Source: Methylococcus mesophilus (GTDB lineage: Bacteria > Pseudomonadota > Gammaproteobacteria > Methylococcales > Methylococcaceae). Taken from it: a stretch of DNA of 64,000 bases. Positions 1 through 8,415 of the stretch are shown one piece after another. Each line of letters starts with the position of its first letter. The first letter of the stretch is position 1. The DNA lies in the NCBI RefSeq assembly GCF_026247885.1, contig NZ_CP110921.1, positions 1,793,001 through 1,857,000 of the forward strand, given 5' to 3'. The translations under genes and the position numbers were made by a program. Below the pieces are notes generated by a model. That model was given only the letters and a program-made list of their open reading frames with translations. It did not search any database and had not been told where the DNA came from.

Positions 1-2
1 AT

Positions 3-806
3 CGAACGGTGAACGGGCTTGTGCAGCCCATCATGAGCATGAGAGCCGGCGAGACCCAGCTCTGGCATTTGGGCAACATCGGTGCCGATATCTGGTACAA
101 CCTCGAGATGCCGGGCTTGGAATTTACCGTCATCGCTGAGGATGCAAATCCGGTGGACCGCACCTGGACCACGGCTCAGCTCCTAATGCCTCCGGCGAAA
201 CGCTATGACGTCCTCGTTCAGGCCAAGAAAGCCGGAGCCTATCAGCTCATCACCACGCAAATGAACACCGGGCCATGGGGCGATTCCTACCCGGAAACTC
301 TCTTGGCCACATTGAATGTCACCGGGCCGGCCAAAACACCGGCCATCCTGCCGACCCATATCAAGCCGTTCGACAATCTTGCCCATGCCACGGTGAAGCA
401 GGTCCGAGTCTTCGACCTGTCGGAGAATCCCAACACCAACCGATTCTTCATCAACCGTCGGACGTTCAAACCGAATCACGTCGATGCCACGCCGGAAACG
501 GGAACGGTCGAAGAGTGGATTTTTCGTAACGCGTCCCTCGAGTTACACCCGATTCACCTCCATGTGAACGACGCTCAGGTCATGAGCGTGAACGGAATTG
601 CGCAAGACGCGCGCTCGTGGGTGGATACCATTCCCATACCCTCCGCGACCAAGGATGCTCAGGGTCACCTGATTCCGGGGGAAGTAGTCATGCGATTTAA
701 ATTTCGCAAGTTCGTGGGTCCTTATGTTTTTCACTGCCACATCCTCGCTCACGAAGACCATGGGATGATGTCCGTGATCAACGTGACGAGCCCAGGATCC
801 GATTAA
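3..806 (+). CDS. Multicopper oxidase, C-terminal part (5' end outside window)
   Basis: The reading frame is already open at the window edge, so the N-terminal cupredoxin domain lies outside. The visible part begins with TVNG..P, as in a later cupredoxin domain of laccase/CueO-type oxidases. Both C-terminal copper motifs are intact: HPIHLH about 86 residues from the end, and HCHILAHEDHGMM about 24 residues from the end. Together these give the type 1 ligands (His, Cys, His, Met) and His ligands of the trinuclear centre. Family members oxidise Cu(I), Mn(II) or phenols with reduction of O2 to water, usually outside the cytoplasm. The substrate cannot be read from this fragment. Downstream lies a dead insertion sequence, so nothing else of an operon is visible. 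Confidence 0.88.
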   Translation, partial: RTVNGLVQPIMSMRAGETQLWHLGNIGADIWYNLEMPGLEFTVIAEDANPVDRTWTTAQLLMPPAKRYDVLVQAKKAGAYQLITTQMNTGPWGDSYPETLLATLNVTGPAKTPAILPTHIKPFDNLAHATVKQVRVFDLSENPNTNRFFINRRTFKPNHVDATPETGTVEEWIFRNASLELHPIHLHVNDAQVMSVNGIAQDARSWVDTIPIPSATKDAQGHLIPGEVVMRFKFRKFVGPYVFHCHILAHEDHGMMSVINVTSPGSD

Positions 807-897
807 CGGTTTGTCTCTCCACATGCACGATAGTGGATCAGTTGCGCATCTGCCGACAATCGGATGGAAATGTATGGGGCTGCCGGTTCAGGAAGAT

Positions 898-1898
<1,001 letters not shown>

Positions 1899-1900
1899 CT

Positions 1901-2149
1901 CAGGTAAACACGAAAGCATGGCGGACAGCGCTGGAGCGATGCGGCATCGAGGATTTTCGGTGGCACGATCTCCGGCACACCTGGGCCTCCTGGCACGTAC
2001 AGCGCGGAACACCGTTACATGTGCTTCAGGAGCTGGGAGCGTGGGGATAGGCGGAAATGGTTCGTCGCCATGCCCACCTCAGTGGTGAACACTTGGCAGA
2101 GTACGCCATGAACATGATGGACGAACCCCGGCAAGGGGTTACGAAATAG
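1901..2149 (+). pseudogene. Tyrosine recombinase (phage integrase) C-terminal fragment
   Basis: In frame from 1901 the translation reads a recombinase C-terminus with [15 protein letters not shown]. This is the HxxR box, followed by a LQELGAWG region. An amber codon at 2048-2050 interrupts the frame just before AEMVRRHAHLS, which is the usual EM..RYAHL segment. The frame resumes and ends at 2149. The N-terminal half is absent, and the decayed IS ends two bases upstream. It is probably the relic of an older integrated element lying directly beside the present island. Confidence 0.75.
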
Positions 2150-2201
2150 CTACGCCGGCTTGGAGAGGTTCAAGGGCTCTCAGCCTAAGTCATTGATTTC
2201 T

Positions 2202-2247
2202 TGGAGCCGGTGATAGGATTTGAACCTACGGCCCGCACATTACGAAT
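2202..2247. repeat. attL: duplicated 3' end of tRNA-Thr
   Basis: These 46 bp match 12936-12981 with a single mismatch (G at 2231 versus A at 12965). The repeat runs from the encoded CCA end up to the anticodon region. The eight bases ATTGATTT about 10 bp outside the tRNA end are also shared, so homology slightly exceeds the tRNA. Beyond 2248 the sequence departs from the tRNA, so this copy is a truncated tRNA. Confidence 0.9.
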
Positions 2248-2355
2248 TTGTGCTCCTGGCATTTCCTCACTTTTCCATCCCTTCACGATGCTTTATTTTT
2301 CAGCAGGTTGCACTTACAATCTTTGCATCTGGATTTACCATTTTGGACCTAGAGC

Positions 2356-2385
2356 GTGGCCCCAGCGTGGCCCCGCCGTGGCCCC
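2356..2385. promoter_or_regulatory. Putative integrase arm-binding array (left end)
   Basis: GTGGCCCC occurs three times, at 2356, 2367 and 2378, exactly 11 bp apart, between attL and the integrase start codon. The same octamer recurs twice with the same 11-bp spacing beside attR. Short repeats flanking the core site at both ends are what arm-type integrase sites look like. Their position over the likely integrase promoter would also allow autoregulation. The role is inferred; the repeat is directly visible. Confidence 0.6.
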
Positions 2386-2399
2386 GGAGAGCAAAGACG

Positions 2400-3602
2400 A
2401 TGAGCACCAAAGTCAACTTCACCAAGCGATGGTTAGATAGCCTGACCCCAGCGTCAGCGGGAAACAGAGAGACATACCACGACGCCACCGCCCCAGGTCT
2501 TCAGGTTCGCGTCACGCATACAGGGCAGAAGACCTTCTATGTACGTCGGAGGATTGACGGCAGACCTGAGCGGGTGAAGCTGGGAACCTTCCCGCAGATG
2601 ACCGTAGAACAGGCCAGAAAGGAAGCGGCCAAAGTGAATGGCTCCATCGCCAAGGGTGACAACCCGGCTGCCGTGAAACGGGCCATCAAGGAAGAGCCCA
2701 CCTTCGGCGAATTGTTCGACCACTTCATCAAGCACAAGCGCAACCGGGCCGGGCAACCCTTATCCGCCCGAACCGTTGAAGAATACCGGAAGGCAATCAA
2801 TACCCATGCGGCCAGCCTTCTGAAGGAGAAGATGTCCAGCCTCACCGCTGAACGGCTCAAGACGATTCACAAGAAAGTTGCCTCACCCGCCCAGGCCAAC
2901 AAGGTGAAAGCCATCGTGTCGGCAGTGTTCAACCATGCCAACCAGGAAGGCATTACCGACCTGCCCAATCCCGCAATTGCACTTAAGTGCAAATTGATCC
3001 AGAGCCGGGAGCGGTTCCTAGAGCCTGCCGAGTTGCCGCAGTTCTTTGCAGCCGTAGCCGATTCGCCGCTTGCAGACTTCTTCCTTCTTGCGATACTGAC
3101 CGGGGCACGGCGCTCAAACGTTCAAGCCATGCGCTGGCAAGACATAGACGCAGCCGGAGCCGTCTGGCGCATTCCCAAGACCAAGAACGGTATGCCACAG
3201 ACCGTACCCCTGCCCCCGGAAGCCGTGGCGATCCTGGAGCGCCGAAAGGGCGAGGCAACCCACAGGGAACCCTTCGTGTTCCCTGGCTCGGGCCGGACGG
3301 GGCATCTTGTTGAGCCCAAAAAGGCATGGGGTACGCTGCTCAACAAGGCAGGCATAGAGAACCTTCGGGTTCATGACCTACGCCGCACCTTGGGAAGCTG
3401 GCAGGCCCGCCAAGGCGCAAGCCTCGCCATCATCGGGAAGAGCCTGGGCCATAAATCGCACCAATCCACGGCGGTTTATGCCCGGCTGGACTTGGACCCG
3501 GTACGGCAATCCGTGAACGCGGCCACATCGGCAATACTGGAGGCCGGGGGCGTCAAAGCGGGGGCGCAGATTGTCCCGCTCAAGAAGACGGTAAAGGCAT
3601 GA
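2400..3602 (+). CDS. P4-type tyrosine integrase
   Basis: A 400-residue site-specific recombinase that would integrate and excise the island at tRNA-Thr. Residues 1-95 resemble the DUF4102-type arm-binding domain (ATAPGLQVRVTHTGQKTFYV). A core-binding domain follows (about 100-195), then the catalytic domain. Catalytic residues are visible: Arg237 in TGARRSN, Lys around 260-262, HDLR at 325-328, His351 in LGH and Tyr360 in AVYARL. I chose the ATG at 2400 because the protein then begins like family members and GGAGA lies upstream. The longer open frame back to 2220 runs through the att site and the GTGGCCCC array. The stop codon overlaps the next gene by ATGA. Confidence 0.93.
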   Translation: MSTKVNFTKRWLDSLTPASAGNRETYHDATAPGLQVRVTHTGQKTFYVRRRIDGRPERVKLGTFPQMTVEQARKEAAKVNGSIAKGDNPAAVKRAIKEEPTFGELFDHFIKHKRNRAGQPLSARTVEEYRKAINTHAASLLKEKMSSLTAERLKTIHKKVASPAQANKVKAIVSAVFNHANQEGITDLPNPAIALKCKLIQSRERFLEPAELPQFFAAVADSPLADFFLLAILTGARRSNVQAMRWQDIDAAGAVWRIPKTKNGMPQTVPLPPEAVAILERRKGEATHREPFVFPGSGRTGHLVEPKKAWGTLLNKAGIENLRVHDLRRTLGSWQARQGASLAIIGKSLGHKSHQSTAVYARLDLDPVRQSVNAATSAILEAGGVKAGAQIVPLKKTVKA

Positions 3603-4030
3603 ACGCACGACTGCACGATGAAGACTTTTACACCTGGACCCACACCCAAGCCGGATTACTGCGGGAAGGGCGGCTTGCTGAACTGGACACGGCGCACTTG
3701 ATTGAGGAGCTTGAAGCGATGGGAGCACGCGAGCGGCGCGAACTGGTAAACCGGTTAGCCGTTCTGCTGGCGCACCTGCTGAAATGGACCCACCAACCCG
3801 ACAGGCGGGGTAACAGTTGGCGGCGGACGATCCAAATTCAACGGAGCGACGTGGCGGACGTGCTGGACGACAACCCTGGCTTGCGTCCGGAGCTGGGCGC
3901 GATATTCGGCAAAGCCTACGCCAAGGCCCGGCTACTGGCGGCCAACGAAACCGGCCTTGACGAACGCGCCTTTCCGGCTGATCCGCCTTTCAGCGTGGAC
4001 CAAACCATGACGGATTACTGGCCTGAGTGA
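3599..4030 (+). CDS. DUF29-family protein
   Basis: A 143-residue soluble protein recognisable as DUF29. It has the N-terminal DFYTWTHTQAGLLREGRL, a LIEELEAMGARERREL helix, HLLKW, and a SWRRTIQIQRSDV segment. Members are common in cyanobacteria and proteobacteria, often near mobile elements; the function is not established. It overlaps the integrase stop by 4 bp, so the two are probably translationally coupled. It may help integrase function or simply share its transcript. Confidence 0.8.
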   Translation: MNARLHDEDFYTWTHTQAGLLREGRLAELDTAHLIEELEAMGARERRELVNRLAVLLAHLLKWTHQPDRRGNSWRRTIQIQRSDVADVLDDNPGLRPELGAIFGKAYAKARLLAANETGLDERAFPADPPFSVDQTMTDYWPE

Positions 4031-4036
4031 CTGAGC

Positions 4037-4300
4037 ATGATCTACCCGGTTTACATTCACCCTGGCGATGACAAGCACGCCCATGGCGTCACCTTCCCGG
4101 ACTTTCCTGGCTGCTTTGCTGCCGCTGATACCTGGGAGGAGTTGCCGGCAAAAATTCAGGAAGCCGTAGAGTGCCATTACGGCTTGGGTGATGAGGCACT
4201 TCCTCCCCCGTCCCCGCTTGAGGACCTCCAGAAGCGGCCAGAGTTCCAGGGAGGGGCGTGGTTCCTAGCCAGCATTGACGTGGCCCCAGAGGACTCCTAG
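4037..4300 (+). CDS. HicB-like antitoxin-fold protein
   Basis: An 87-residue protein with the HicB-type partial RNase-H-like fold: YPVYIHPGDD.HAHGVTFPDFPGCFAAADTWEELPAKIQEAVECH. In complete HicAB modules this protein neutralises the HicA mRNA-cutting toxin. No HicA-like ORF (small, GSHH-type) lies on either side, so this is an orphan. The C-terminal half is short and shows no clear HTH or RHH DNA-binding domain. It starts 6 bp after the DUF29 stop, in the same likely operon as integrase. Confidence 0.65.
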   Translation: MIYPVYIHPGDDKHAHGVTFPDFPGCFAAADTWEELPAKIQEAVECHYGLGDEALPPPSPLEDLQKRPEFQGGAWFLASIDVAPEDS

Positions 4301-4304
4301 GTGG

Positions 4305-4380
4305 TTTACACAACGCTCAAGCTTTCCAGGCCCCCCGGCCGCGCGGGAGGTCCCGCTACACCGAGGGCAAAATTCCCCAG
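4305..4380. repeat. Island intergenic repeat, copy A
   Basis: A roughly 75-bp unit: TTTACACAACGC, a variable stretch, CCCCCGGCC, another variable stretch, then GGGCAAAATTCC. It shares the blocks TYTACACAACGC, CCCCCGGCC and GGGCRAATTTYC with four other places in the island (4978, 6847, 9727 and, in part, 12768). The GCCC and GGGC blocks could pair as a stem. This copy begins 4 bp after the HicB-like stop and is followed by a 14-bp palindrome. Confidence 0.75.
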
Positions 4381-4384
4381 CCTT

Positions 4385-4398
4385 TGCAGTTAATTGCA
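4385..4398. promoter_or_regulatory. 14-bp palindrome TGCAGTTAATTGCA
   Basis: One of five island sites fitting TGMARTTAAYTKCA. It lies 5 bp after repeat copy A and 77 bp before the RHH antitoxin start. The length and symmetry suit a dimeric repressor site. The binding protein is unknown. Confidence 0.45.
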
Positions 4399-4475
4399 CA
4401 TGAAACCATCCGGTCGTGCGCGTTGTACTACAAGAGAATACAATTAGGCTCCCCTCAACCACACCGGAGGCCGTC

Positions 4476-4724
4476 ATGTCTACCCCAGCGCCCAGCAAGA
4501 ACCCTTCCGCGATCCGCCTTCCCCCGGAGCTACTCCAGCGCGTGGACCATTACGCCCACCAACTCGAAGCCGAGCTGCACGTCAGTGTGTCCCGTTCCGA
4601 TGCCATACGCCGCTTGATCGTATTGGGGCTGGAAGACGCCGAGGACATTCGAGACGCCGAACAAGCCTTGCACGAAGATGGGGGCGTGACATTGGCTGCC
4701 GCAAAGGCCGAATATGGCCTATGA
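4476..4724 (+). CDS. Ribbon-helix-helix antitoxin
   Basis: An 82-residue protein with an RHH-type N-terminal region (SAIRLPPELLQRVDHYA) and a second helix (SRSDAIRRLIVLGLEDAE). The C-terminal tail would clamp the toxin. The start at 4476 is set by a strong ACCGGAGG ribosome site 8 bp upstream; the frame extends further upstream without such a site. It overlaps the downstream RelE-family gene by 11 bp, the usual antitoxin-first order, so the pair is probably autoregulated from the upstream region. Confidence 0.85.
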   Translation: MSTPAPSKNPSAIRLPPELLQRVDHYAHQLEAELHVSVSRSDAIRRLIVLGLEDAEDIRDAEQALHEDGGVTLAAAKAEYGL

Positions 4725-4971
4725 AGTCGTCCTGAAGCCATCTGCCAAGAAAACCTTGGATGGCCTACCCAGGCAAACGAAATCAAGAATCGTCACGGCG
4801 CTGGAAGGTTTGGCGGAGAACCCGCGCCATCACGGCGTTATAAAGCTCGAGTCAGAGCACGACCTGTACCGCGTACGGATCGGCAGTTATAGGGCCGTCT
4901 TCACAATCGAGGATGACCGTCTTGTCGTGCTGGTGCTGAAGATTGGCAATCGGCGAGAAGTCTACCGATAA
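4714..4971 (+). CDS. RelE/ParE-family toxin
   Basis: An 85-residue protein beginning MAYEVVLKPSAKKTLDGLP and containing YRVRIGSYRAVFTIEDD and VLKIGNRREVY, the hallmarks of the RelE/ParE superfamily. RelE members cut mRNA on the ribosome, while ParE members poison gyrase; the arginine-rich RVRIGSYR segment and the C-terminal R and Y fit the RelE side better. It is coupled to the antitoxin gene by an 11-bp overlap. The module probably stabilises the island against loss. Repeat copy B starts 7 bp after its stop. Confidence 0.87.
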   Translation: MAYEVVLKPSAKKTLDGLPRQTKSRIVTALEGLAENPRHHGVIKLESEHDLYRVRIGSYRAVFTIEDDRLVVLVLKIGNRREVYR

Positions 4972-4977
4972 CGACAA

Positions 4978-5052
4978 TCTACACAACGCGGCGCTTTTCC
5001 CGTCCCCCGGCCAGCCTGAGCGGCACCCACCACCGGGGGCAAATTTCCCCAG
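4978..5052. repeat. Island intergenic repeat, copy B
   Basis: Same block order as copy A: TCTACACAACGC, CCCCCGGCC, then GGGGGCAAATTTCCCCAG. Here CCCCCGG and CCGGGGG are perfectly complementary over 7 bp, so the unit can form a stem. It is followed by CCTTTGCA as in copy A, but the palindrome half after that is not kept. Confidence 0.75.
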
Positions 5053-5151
5053 CCTTTGCACTGTCCTCCGGCCTGGGTGAAGTCACGAACGTAAATCGAG
5101 AAACAATTTCGAAAAGACTGACTTTGGAGGTTCTAGCCGCGCATATTATCG

Positions 5152-5180
5152 GTAACCGTTATTCACCAAGAAACGGTTAC
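5152..5180. promoter_or_regulatory. 9-bp inverted repeat operator upstream of HTH gene
   Basis: GTAACCGTT (5152-5160) and AACGGTTAC (5172-5180) form a perfect inverted repeat with an 11-bp spacer, ending 4 bp before the ATG at 5185. A TATTAT just upstream could be a -10 box. A repressor bound here would block transcription or translation of the excisionase-like gene. The likely binder is that gene's product or another island HTH protein (inference). Confidence 0.6.
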
Positions 5181-5184
5181 ATCC

Positions 5185-5466
5185 ATGAAACACGATCCAA
5201 ATCTAAGTTCCTCCGCCGCGCATCAGAACATCCCCAGCCTTGACGCGCTGCCAGATTCCGCCCTTCTAAGCCCTGAGCAAACCGGCGAAATCCTATACGT
5301 CAAACCCAGCACCCTGGCAGTTTGGCGCTGCACTGGCCGCGTAAAGCTCCCCTTCGTCAAAATCGGCAAGTTCGTCAAGTACCGGGCTGGCGACATTCGG
5401 GCCTTCATCGCAGCGAACGCGCACCTTCATACCGGTGCGGCAACGGAAAGCGGGGGGCCGGCATGA
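5185..5466 (+). CDS. Excisionase-like / MerR-type HTH protein
   Basis: A 93-residue protein whose core LLSPEQTGEILYVKPSTLAVWRCTGRVKLPFVKIGKFVKYRAGDIRAFI is a winged-helix DNA-binding domain of the HTH_17/excisionase type (about residues 28-77). Such proteins direct integrase toward excision or act as small regulators (AlpA-like) in islands. It has a 9-bp inverted repeat next to its start, which suggests autoregulation. Its stop overlaps the next start by ATGA. A second, broken gene of similar type lies at 8416. Confidence 0.78.
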   Translation: MKHDPNLSSSAAHQNIPSLDALPDSALLSPEQTGEILYVKPSTLAVWRCTGRVKLPFVKIGKFVKYRAGDIRAFIAANAHLHTGAATESGGPA

Positions 5467-5732
5467 ATACCCCGCACACCAATCCCTCCAAACTCGAATC
5501 GGTAAAGCAGCAGCTCTTGTCCGGGCGAACCATCACGCCGTGGGATGCGATTTCCGAGGCGCGATACACCCGCCTACCGGACGCGGTCTACAGGCTGAAG
5601 GCGTTAGGCTGGGACATCCAGACCGACTATCGGACGACAGTTGATCCCGAAACGGGCCACAAAGACCGCTATGCGGCCTACTACCTCCCAGCCGACCGGC
5701 TGAAGGAGCATCAGGCCGCGTTCTCATACTAG
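5463..5732 (+). CDS. Small winged-helix-type island protein
   Basis: An 89-residue protein. The segment SGRTITPWDAISEARYTRLPDAVYRLKALGWDIQTDY resembles the small helix-turn-helix domain found beside phage and plasmid HTH genes. It is followed by a conserved-looking basic strand pair (GHKDRYAAYYL). It is translationally coupled to the excisionase-like gene by a 4-bp overlap, so the two are probably made together. The function is unknown; a regulatory role is inferred from fold and context. Confidence 0.6.
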   Translation: MNTPHTNPSKLESVKQQLLSGRTITPWDAISEARYTRLPDAVYRLKALGWDIQTDYRTTVDPETGHKDRYAAYYLPADRLKEHQAAFSY

Positions 5733-5875
5733 AAGCCGAGGGCTATCCTCGGCCGATCCACGAGCCCGGCGCAGAACGTCAGGCACTCTTGAAAATACCA
5801 AAATGAGCCCATAAGAAAGGGCGTCGGCCTGCCAGCCACGCCCCATTCCGAATCACCTAATTTACGGAGTTCATT

Positions 5876-6523
5876 ATGTCCGATGACCAAGGCTATGACT
5901 ACCCGCTTCATGAATCGACAATTTGCAACTTCATAGGGGTCAAATCCGAGCCTAGAGTGTATGAGGTGTCCATTGCCGAGCACTTTGGTGGTCCGACTAA
6001 CGCCCTTGTGCTACAGCAGTTTTTCTACGCACTGAAAATTTATAAGGGCAAGCGGGCAGACAAGAAAAAGTGGGTGTATCTCTCCTGTGCCGACCTACAT
6101 AAGAAGCACTTCCCGGACTGGAGCTTGCGGCAGTTACAGCGGATTGTTGCTGATTTAGAAAGACGGGGGGCCCTGCTGAGCCGATCCGACCTTAACGCCC
6201 TGCGGTTCGACAAAACGAAATGGTATCGACCCAACTTTGAGCTTATCCGGAACACGATCCTAAGAGGGGAAGAGCTCGGCCCCCGGCCACTGCTCACGCC
6301 GGGCCAAAATGGGCGGAAAGACTACGCCGACATGTGCGAAATTATGCGGCGCCTCGGTTACGACGAGACGGAGTACAGATCCAATCCAGAGGTGATGGCC
6401 GAGGTTGACGCCGCATGTGAGGAGTCCTTCCAGGAGGGTCTGAAATGGCTAGCGAAGCAGGAGGAGCTCCGTAATAGACCCCCCGAGACGGTCGAGCCTG
6501 CAACGGGGCCTGAGTCCCCTTAA
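5876..6523 (+). CDS. Predicted winged-helix protein, possible replication-related
   Basis: A 215-residue protein with no family I can name. The segment from about 40 to 110 (NALVLQQFFYALKI, then WVYLSCADLHKKHFPDWSLRQLQRIVADLERRGALLSRSDLN) reads like a phage/plasmid winged-helix domain of the replication-protein O/RepA type. The C-terminal half is charged and rich in Glu. The start is supported by TACGGAG at 5864-5870, 5 bp upstream of ATG. Three 23-bp iterons follow its stop within 20 bp, which suggests a DNA-binding partner or replication initiator. That link is inference. Confidence 0.5.
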   Translation: MSDDQGYDYPLHESTICNFIGVKSEPRVYEVSIAEHFGGPTNALVLQQFFYALKIYKGKRADKKKWVYLSCADLHKKHFPDWSLRQLQRIVADLERRGALLSRSDLNALRFDKTKWYRPNFELIRNTILRGEELGPRPLLTPGQNGRKDYADMCEIMRRLGYDETEYRSNPEVMAEVDAACEESFQEGLKWLAKQEELRNRPPETVEPATGPESP

Positions 6524-6542
6524 TGCCAGATTGGCCCCATCG

Positions 6543-6611
6543 ATTACGACATTTTGTCGCAACGCATTACGACACTTTGTCGCAACGTATTACGACATTT
6601 TGTCGTAAGCA
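6543..6611. repeat. Three tandem 23-bp iterons
   Basis: Three head-to-tail 23-bp units start at 6543, 6566 and 6589. Each contains TTACGACA, three bases, then TGTCGYAA, so every unit carries its own inverted repeat with 8-bp arms (perfect in the third unit). Copies differ at only a few positions. The array could be a replication origin, an operator cluster or a partition site. An AT-rich stretch with CTTTAAAG follows directly. Confidence 0.8.
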
Positions 6612-7074
6612 ATACCAAAAGAGTTCTTCTTTAAGAGAGCTTTAAAGCTTCTAAGAGAACAAAGACGAAGCGCCTACGGCGTTCGCCGGGGCAACCCCAA
6701 AGAGAGAAAAACAAAAAAGCCAAAGCCCTCGGAGAGCCGGTTCTAAGCCGCGTAGAGAAGCCGTACACGGAGCGATGGAAGTATCCCAAGTCTGACGGGA
6801 GTCAGTCCCGGTATCGACGGGAGGAGGGCTGGCCCATTAGAGGGCGTCTACACAACGCGACCGAATCTCCGCCCCCCGGCCCTCGAGGGAACGCCCTCCG
6901 CAACGGGCGCAAATTTCCGGGGCCGTAATCACTCTCGCGGGACAGTCTGGAAGGGCGGGCGTTCAACTAATTGATTGAATTGATGTTTTTGATTATATCG
7001 GAGTATGTCGCGTCGTCAACATTCAGCACATATAAGGAGGGCTACCACCGTTTAAAAAAGAGCTTGACTTACCC
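6612..7074. other. Gene-free stretch after the iterons
   Basis: No convincing ORF. It holds an imperfect inverted repeat (GTTCTT ... AAGAGAAC, about 6624-6660) around CTTTAAAG, a GC-rich middle part, repeat copy C (6847-6922), and an AT-rich end with GATTATAT. A ribosome-site-like AAGGAGGG at about 7034 has no gene after it. IS copy 1 is inserted at 7075, so a gene start may have been displaced. Confidence 0.5.
6847..6922. repeat. Island intergenic repeat, copy C
   Basis: TCTACACAACGC, CCCCCCGGCCCTCGAGGGAACGCC and GGGCGCAAATTTCC keep the same block order as the other copies. Its middle is closest to copy D (CCCTCGMGGGAACGCC). It is not followed by the 14-bp palindrome. Confidence 0.72.
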
Positions 7075-7090
7075 TGACCTGCTCCCCGAT

Positions 7091-7939
7091 TTAGTCCGAA
7101 ACGGACATAGAGTCTGCGGTTAAAAATGTGTCTGCAAACTGATCTGGCGTCAGGTAAGCCAACGAACTGTGGGGGCGTTGCTCATTGTATTCCCGACGCC
7201 ACTCCTCAATGACTTGGCGAGCATGGCACATCGAGACGAACCAATGCTCGTTCAGGCATTCATCCCGGAATTTGCCGTTGAAGCTTTCGATGTAGGCGTT
7301 CTGCTGTGGCTTACCTGGCTGGATGAAGCTCAAGCACAGTCCTTGGCTATCGGCCCATTCATCCAAAGCCTTGCCGGCAAACTCGGGGCCGTTGTCGACG
7401 GTGACTGATTTGGGCAATCCGCGGATCTCTGCCAGCCGTTGCAGCACACCGACTACACGTCTGCCAGGCAGCGAAGTATCGACTTCGATGGCCAAGCACT
7501 GCTTCGTGAAGTCATCGACGATATTCAGGCACCGCAGCCGCCGACCATCGGCCAAACCGTCCGAAACATAGTCCATAGACCAACTCTCGTTAGGCGCCGA
7601 TGGCGCGACCTTGATTTGGCGCTCCACGCCGGCAATGCGCTTCCGCTTTCGTTTGCGGACCATCAGGCCGGCCTCGTGATACACGCGATAGGTGCGCTTT
7701 CGGTTGATTTCCCAACCCTCTCGGCAAAGTAGCACGTGCAGCCGGCGATACCCATAGCGCCGCTTCTGCGCTGCCAATTCGCACAGTCGTTCCTTGAGCT
7801 CCTGGTCTGCTGGCCGCTTAGCTTCGTAGCGATACAGCGACCGAGAAATACCGATCAGCCCACAAGCCCGCGTGACGCCCATCTGGTGCTTTGTCATCAG
7901 ATGGGAGACCGCCGCCCTCTTGGCTTGTGGGCTTACCAC
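7091..7939 (-). CDS. IS3-family transposase OrfB (copy 1)
   Basis: Catalytic DDE integrase-fold subunit. Visible acidic residues are SMDYVSD, TVDNGPEF and AYIESFNGKFRDECLN. There is a basic KRKRKRIAG stretch upstream of the core. The family is normally expressed as an OrfAB fusion by a -1 slip; here the orfB frame joins orfA at CCGAAAG just before the orfA stop. I give the GTG at 7939, which overlaps the orfA stop, as a possible independent start. All catalytic residues are present, so the element looks active. Confidence 0.88.
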   Translation of the reverse strand: MVSPQAKRAAVSHLMTKHQMGVTRACGLIGISRSLYRYEAKRPADQELKERLCELAAQKRRYGYRRLHVLLCREGWEINRKRTYRVYHEAGLMVRKRKRKRIAGVERQIKVAPSAPNESWSMDYVSDGLADGRRLRCLNIVDDFTKQCLAIEVDTSLPGRRVVGVLQRLAEIRGLPKSVTVDNGPEFAGKALDEWADSQGLCLSFIQPGKPQQNAYIESFNGKFRDECLNEHWFVSMCHARQVIEEWRREYNEQRPHSSLAYLTPDQFADTFLTADSMSVSD

Positions 7940-8196
7940 TTTCGGCCTACAACCTCTTTCAACGCAGCATTGTCCAGCATCGCCTCCGCCAGCAGGCGCT
8001 TGAGCCGGGCATTCTCGGTCTCCAGTGCCTTGAGCCGCTGCGCATCCGACACTGTCAGGCCGCCGTATTTCGCTTTCCAGTTGTAGTACGTCGCCTCGCT
8101 GAGCCCGTGCTTGCGGCACAGCTCCGCTACTTTTAGGCCGGCTTCGGCTTCCTTCAGGATGCCAATGATCTGTTCTTCGGTGAAACGCTTCTTCAT
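7933..8196 (-). CDS. IS3-family transposase OrfA (copy 1)
   Basis: An 87-residue protein with an N-terminal helix-turn-helix (FTEEQIIGILKEAEAGLKVAELCRKHG, then SEATYYNWKAKYGG). A leucine-zipper region follows (LKALETENARLKRLLAEAML). It binds the IS ends and pairs with OrfB. The start codon lies close to the right inverted repeat, with AGGAGG upstream. Confidence 0.9.
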   Translation of the reverse strand: MKKRFTEEQIIGILKEAEAGLKVAELCRKHGLSEATYYNWKAKYGGLTVSDAQRLKALETENARLKRLLAEAMLDNAALKEVVGRKW

Positions 8197-8256
8197 GCTG
8201 CCTCCTATCGAGGCAGACTCTACATCACGACCGGACTAATCTCGGGGAGCAGGTCA

Positions 8257-8415
8257 ACCCGATCACAGCATGCCAGCATATTCTAACGCAAGGACATATA
8301 CCCTGATCTCCTGATCCAACTACATACGCCGACATCCGTAGACTGCATTGTATCTCTCGAAATTCGCCGATTAAGCCGACCAGACAAACCGCCGATGAAT
8401 ACCAAGAATCCACCG
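8257..8415. other. Gene-free stretch with CCGATKA motifs
   Basis: AT-richer than its surroundings and without an ORF. The heptamer CCGATKA recurs at 8367, 8392, 8413 and 8437, roughly every 21-25 bp, running into the broken HTH gene. The spacing hints at helically phased protein sites, but the motif is short and could be chance. Confidence 0.3.

Larger units (their letters stand above)
7075..8256 (-). mobile_element. IS3-family (IS407-like) insertion sequence, copy 1
   Basis: 1182 bp. The ends start TGACCTGCTCCCCGA on both sides as inverted repeats. It is flanked by the 4-bp direct repeat ACCC (7071-7074 and 8257-8260). The transposase orfA/orfB lies on the minus strand. It differs from copy 2 (11042-12223) at only three positions that I found. 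A 4-bp duplication and the OrfA type both fit the IS407 subgroup. Confidence 0.92.

Noticed and set aside
6543-6611. CRISPR array
   Set aside because: The units are contiguous with no spacers, and no cas genes are present.
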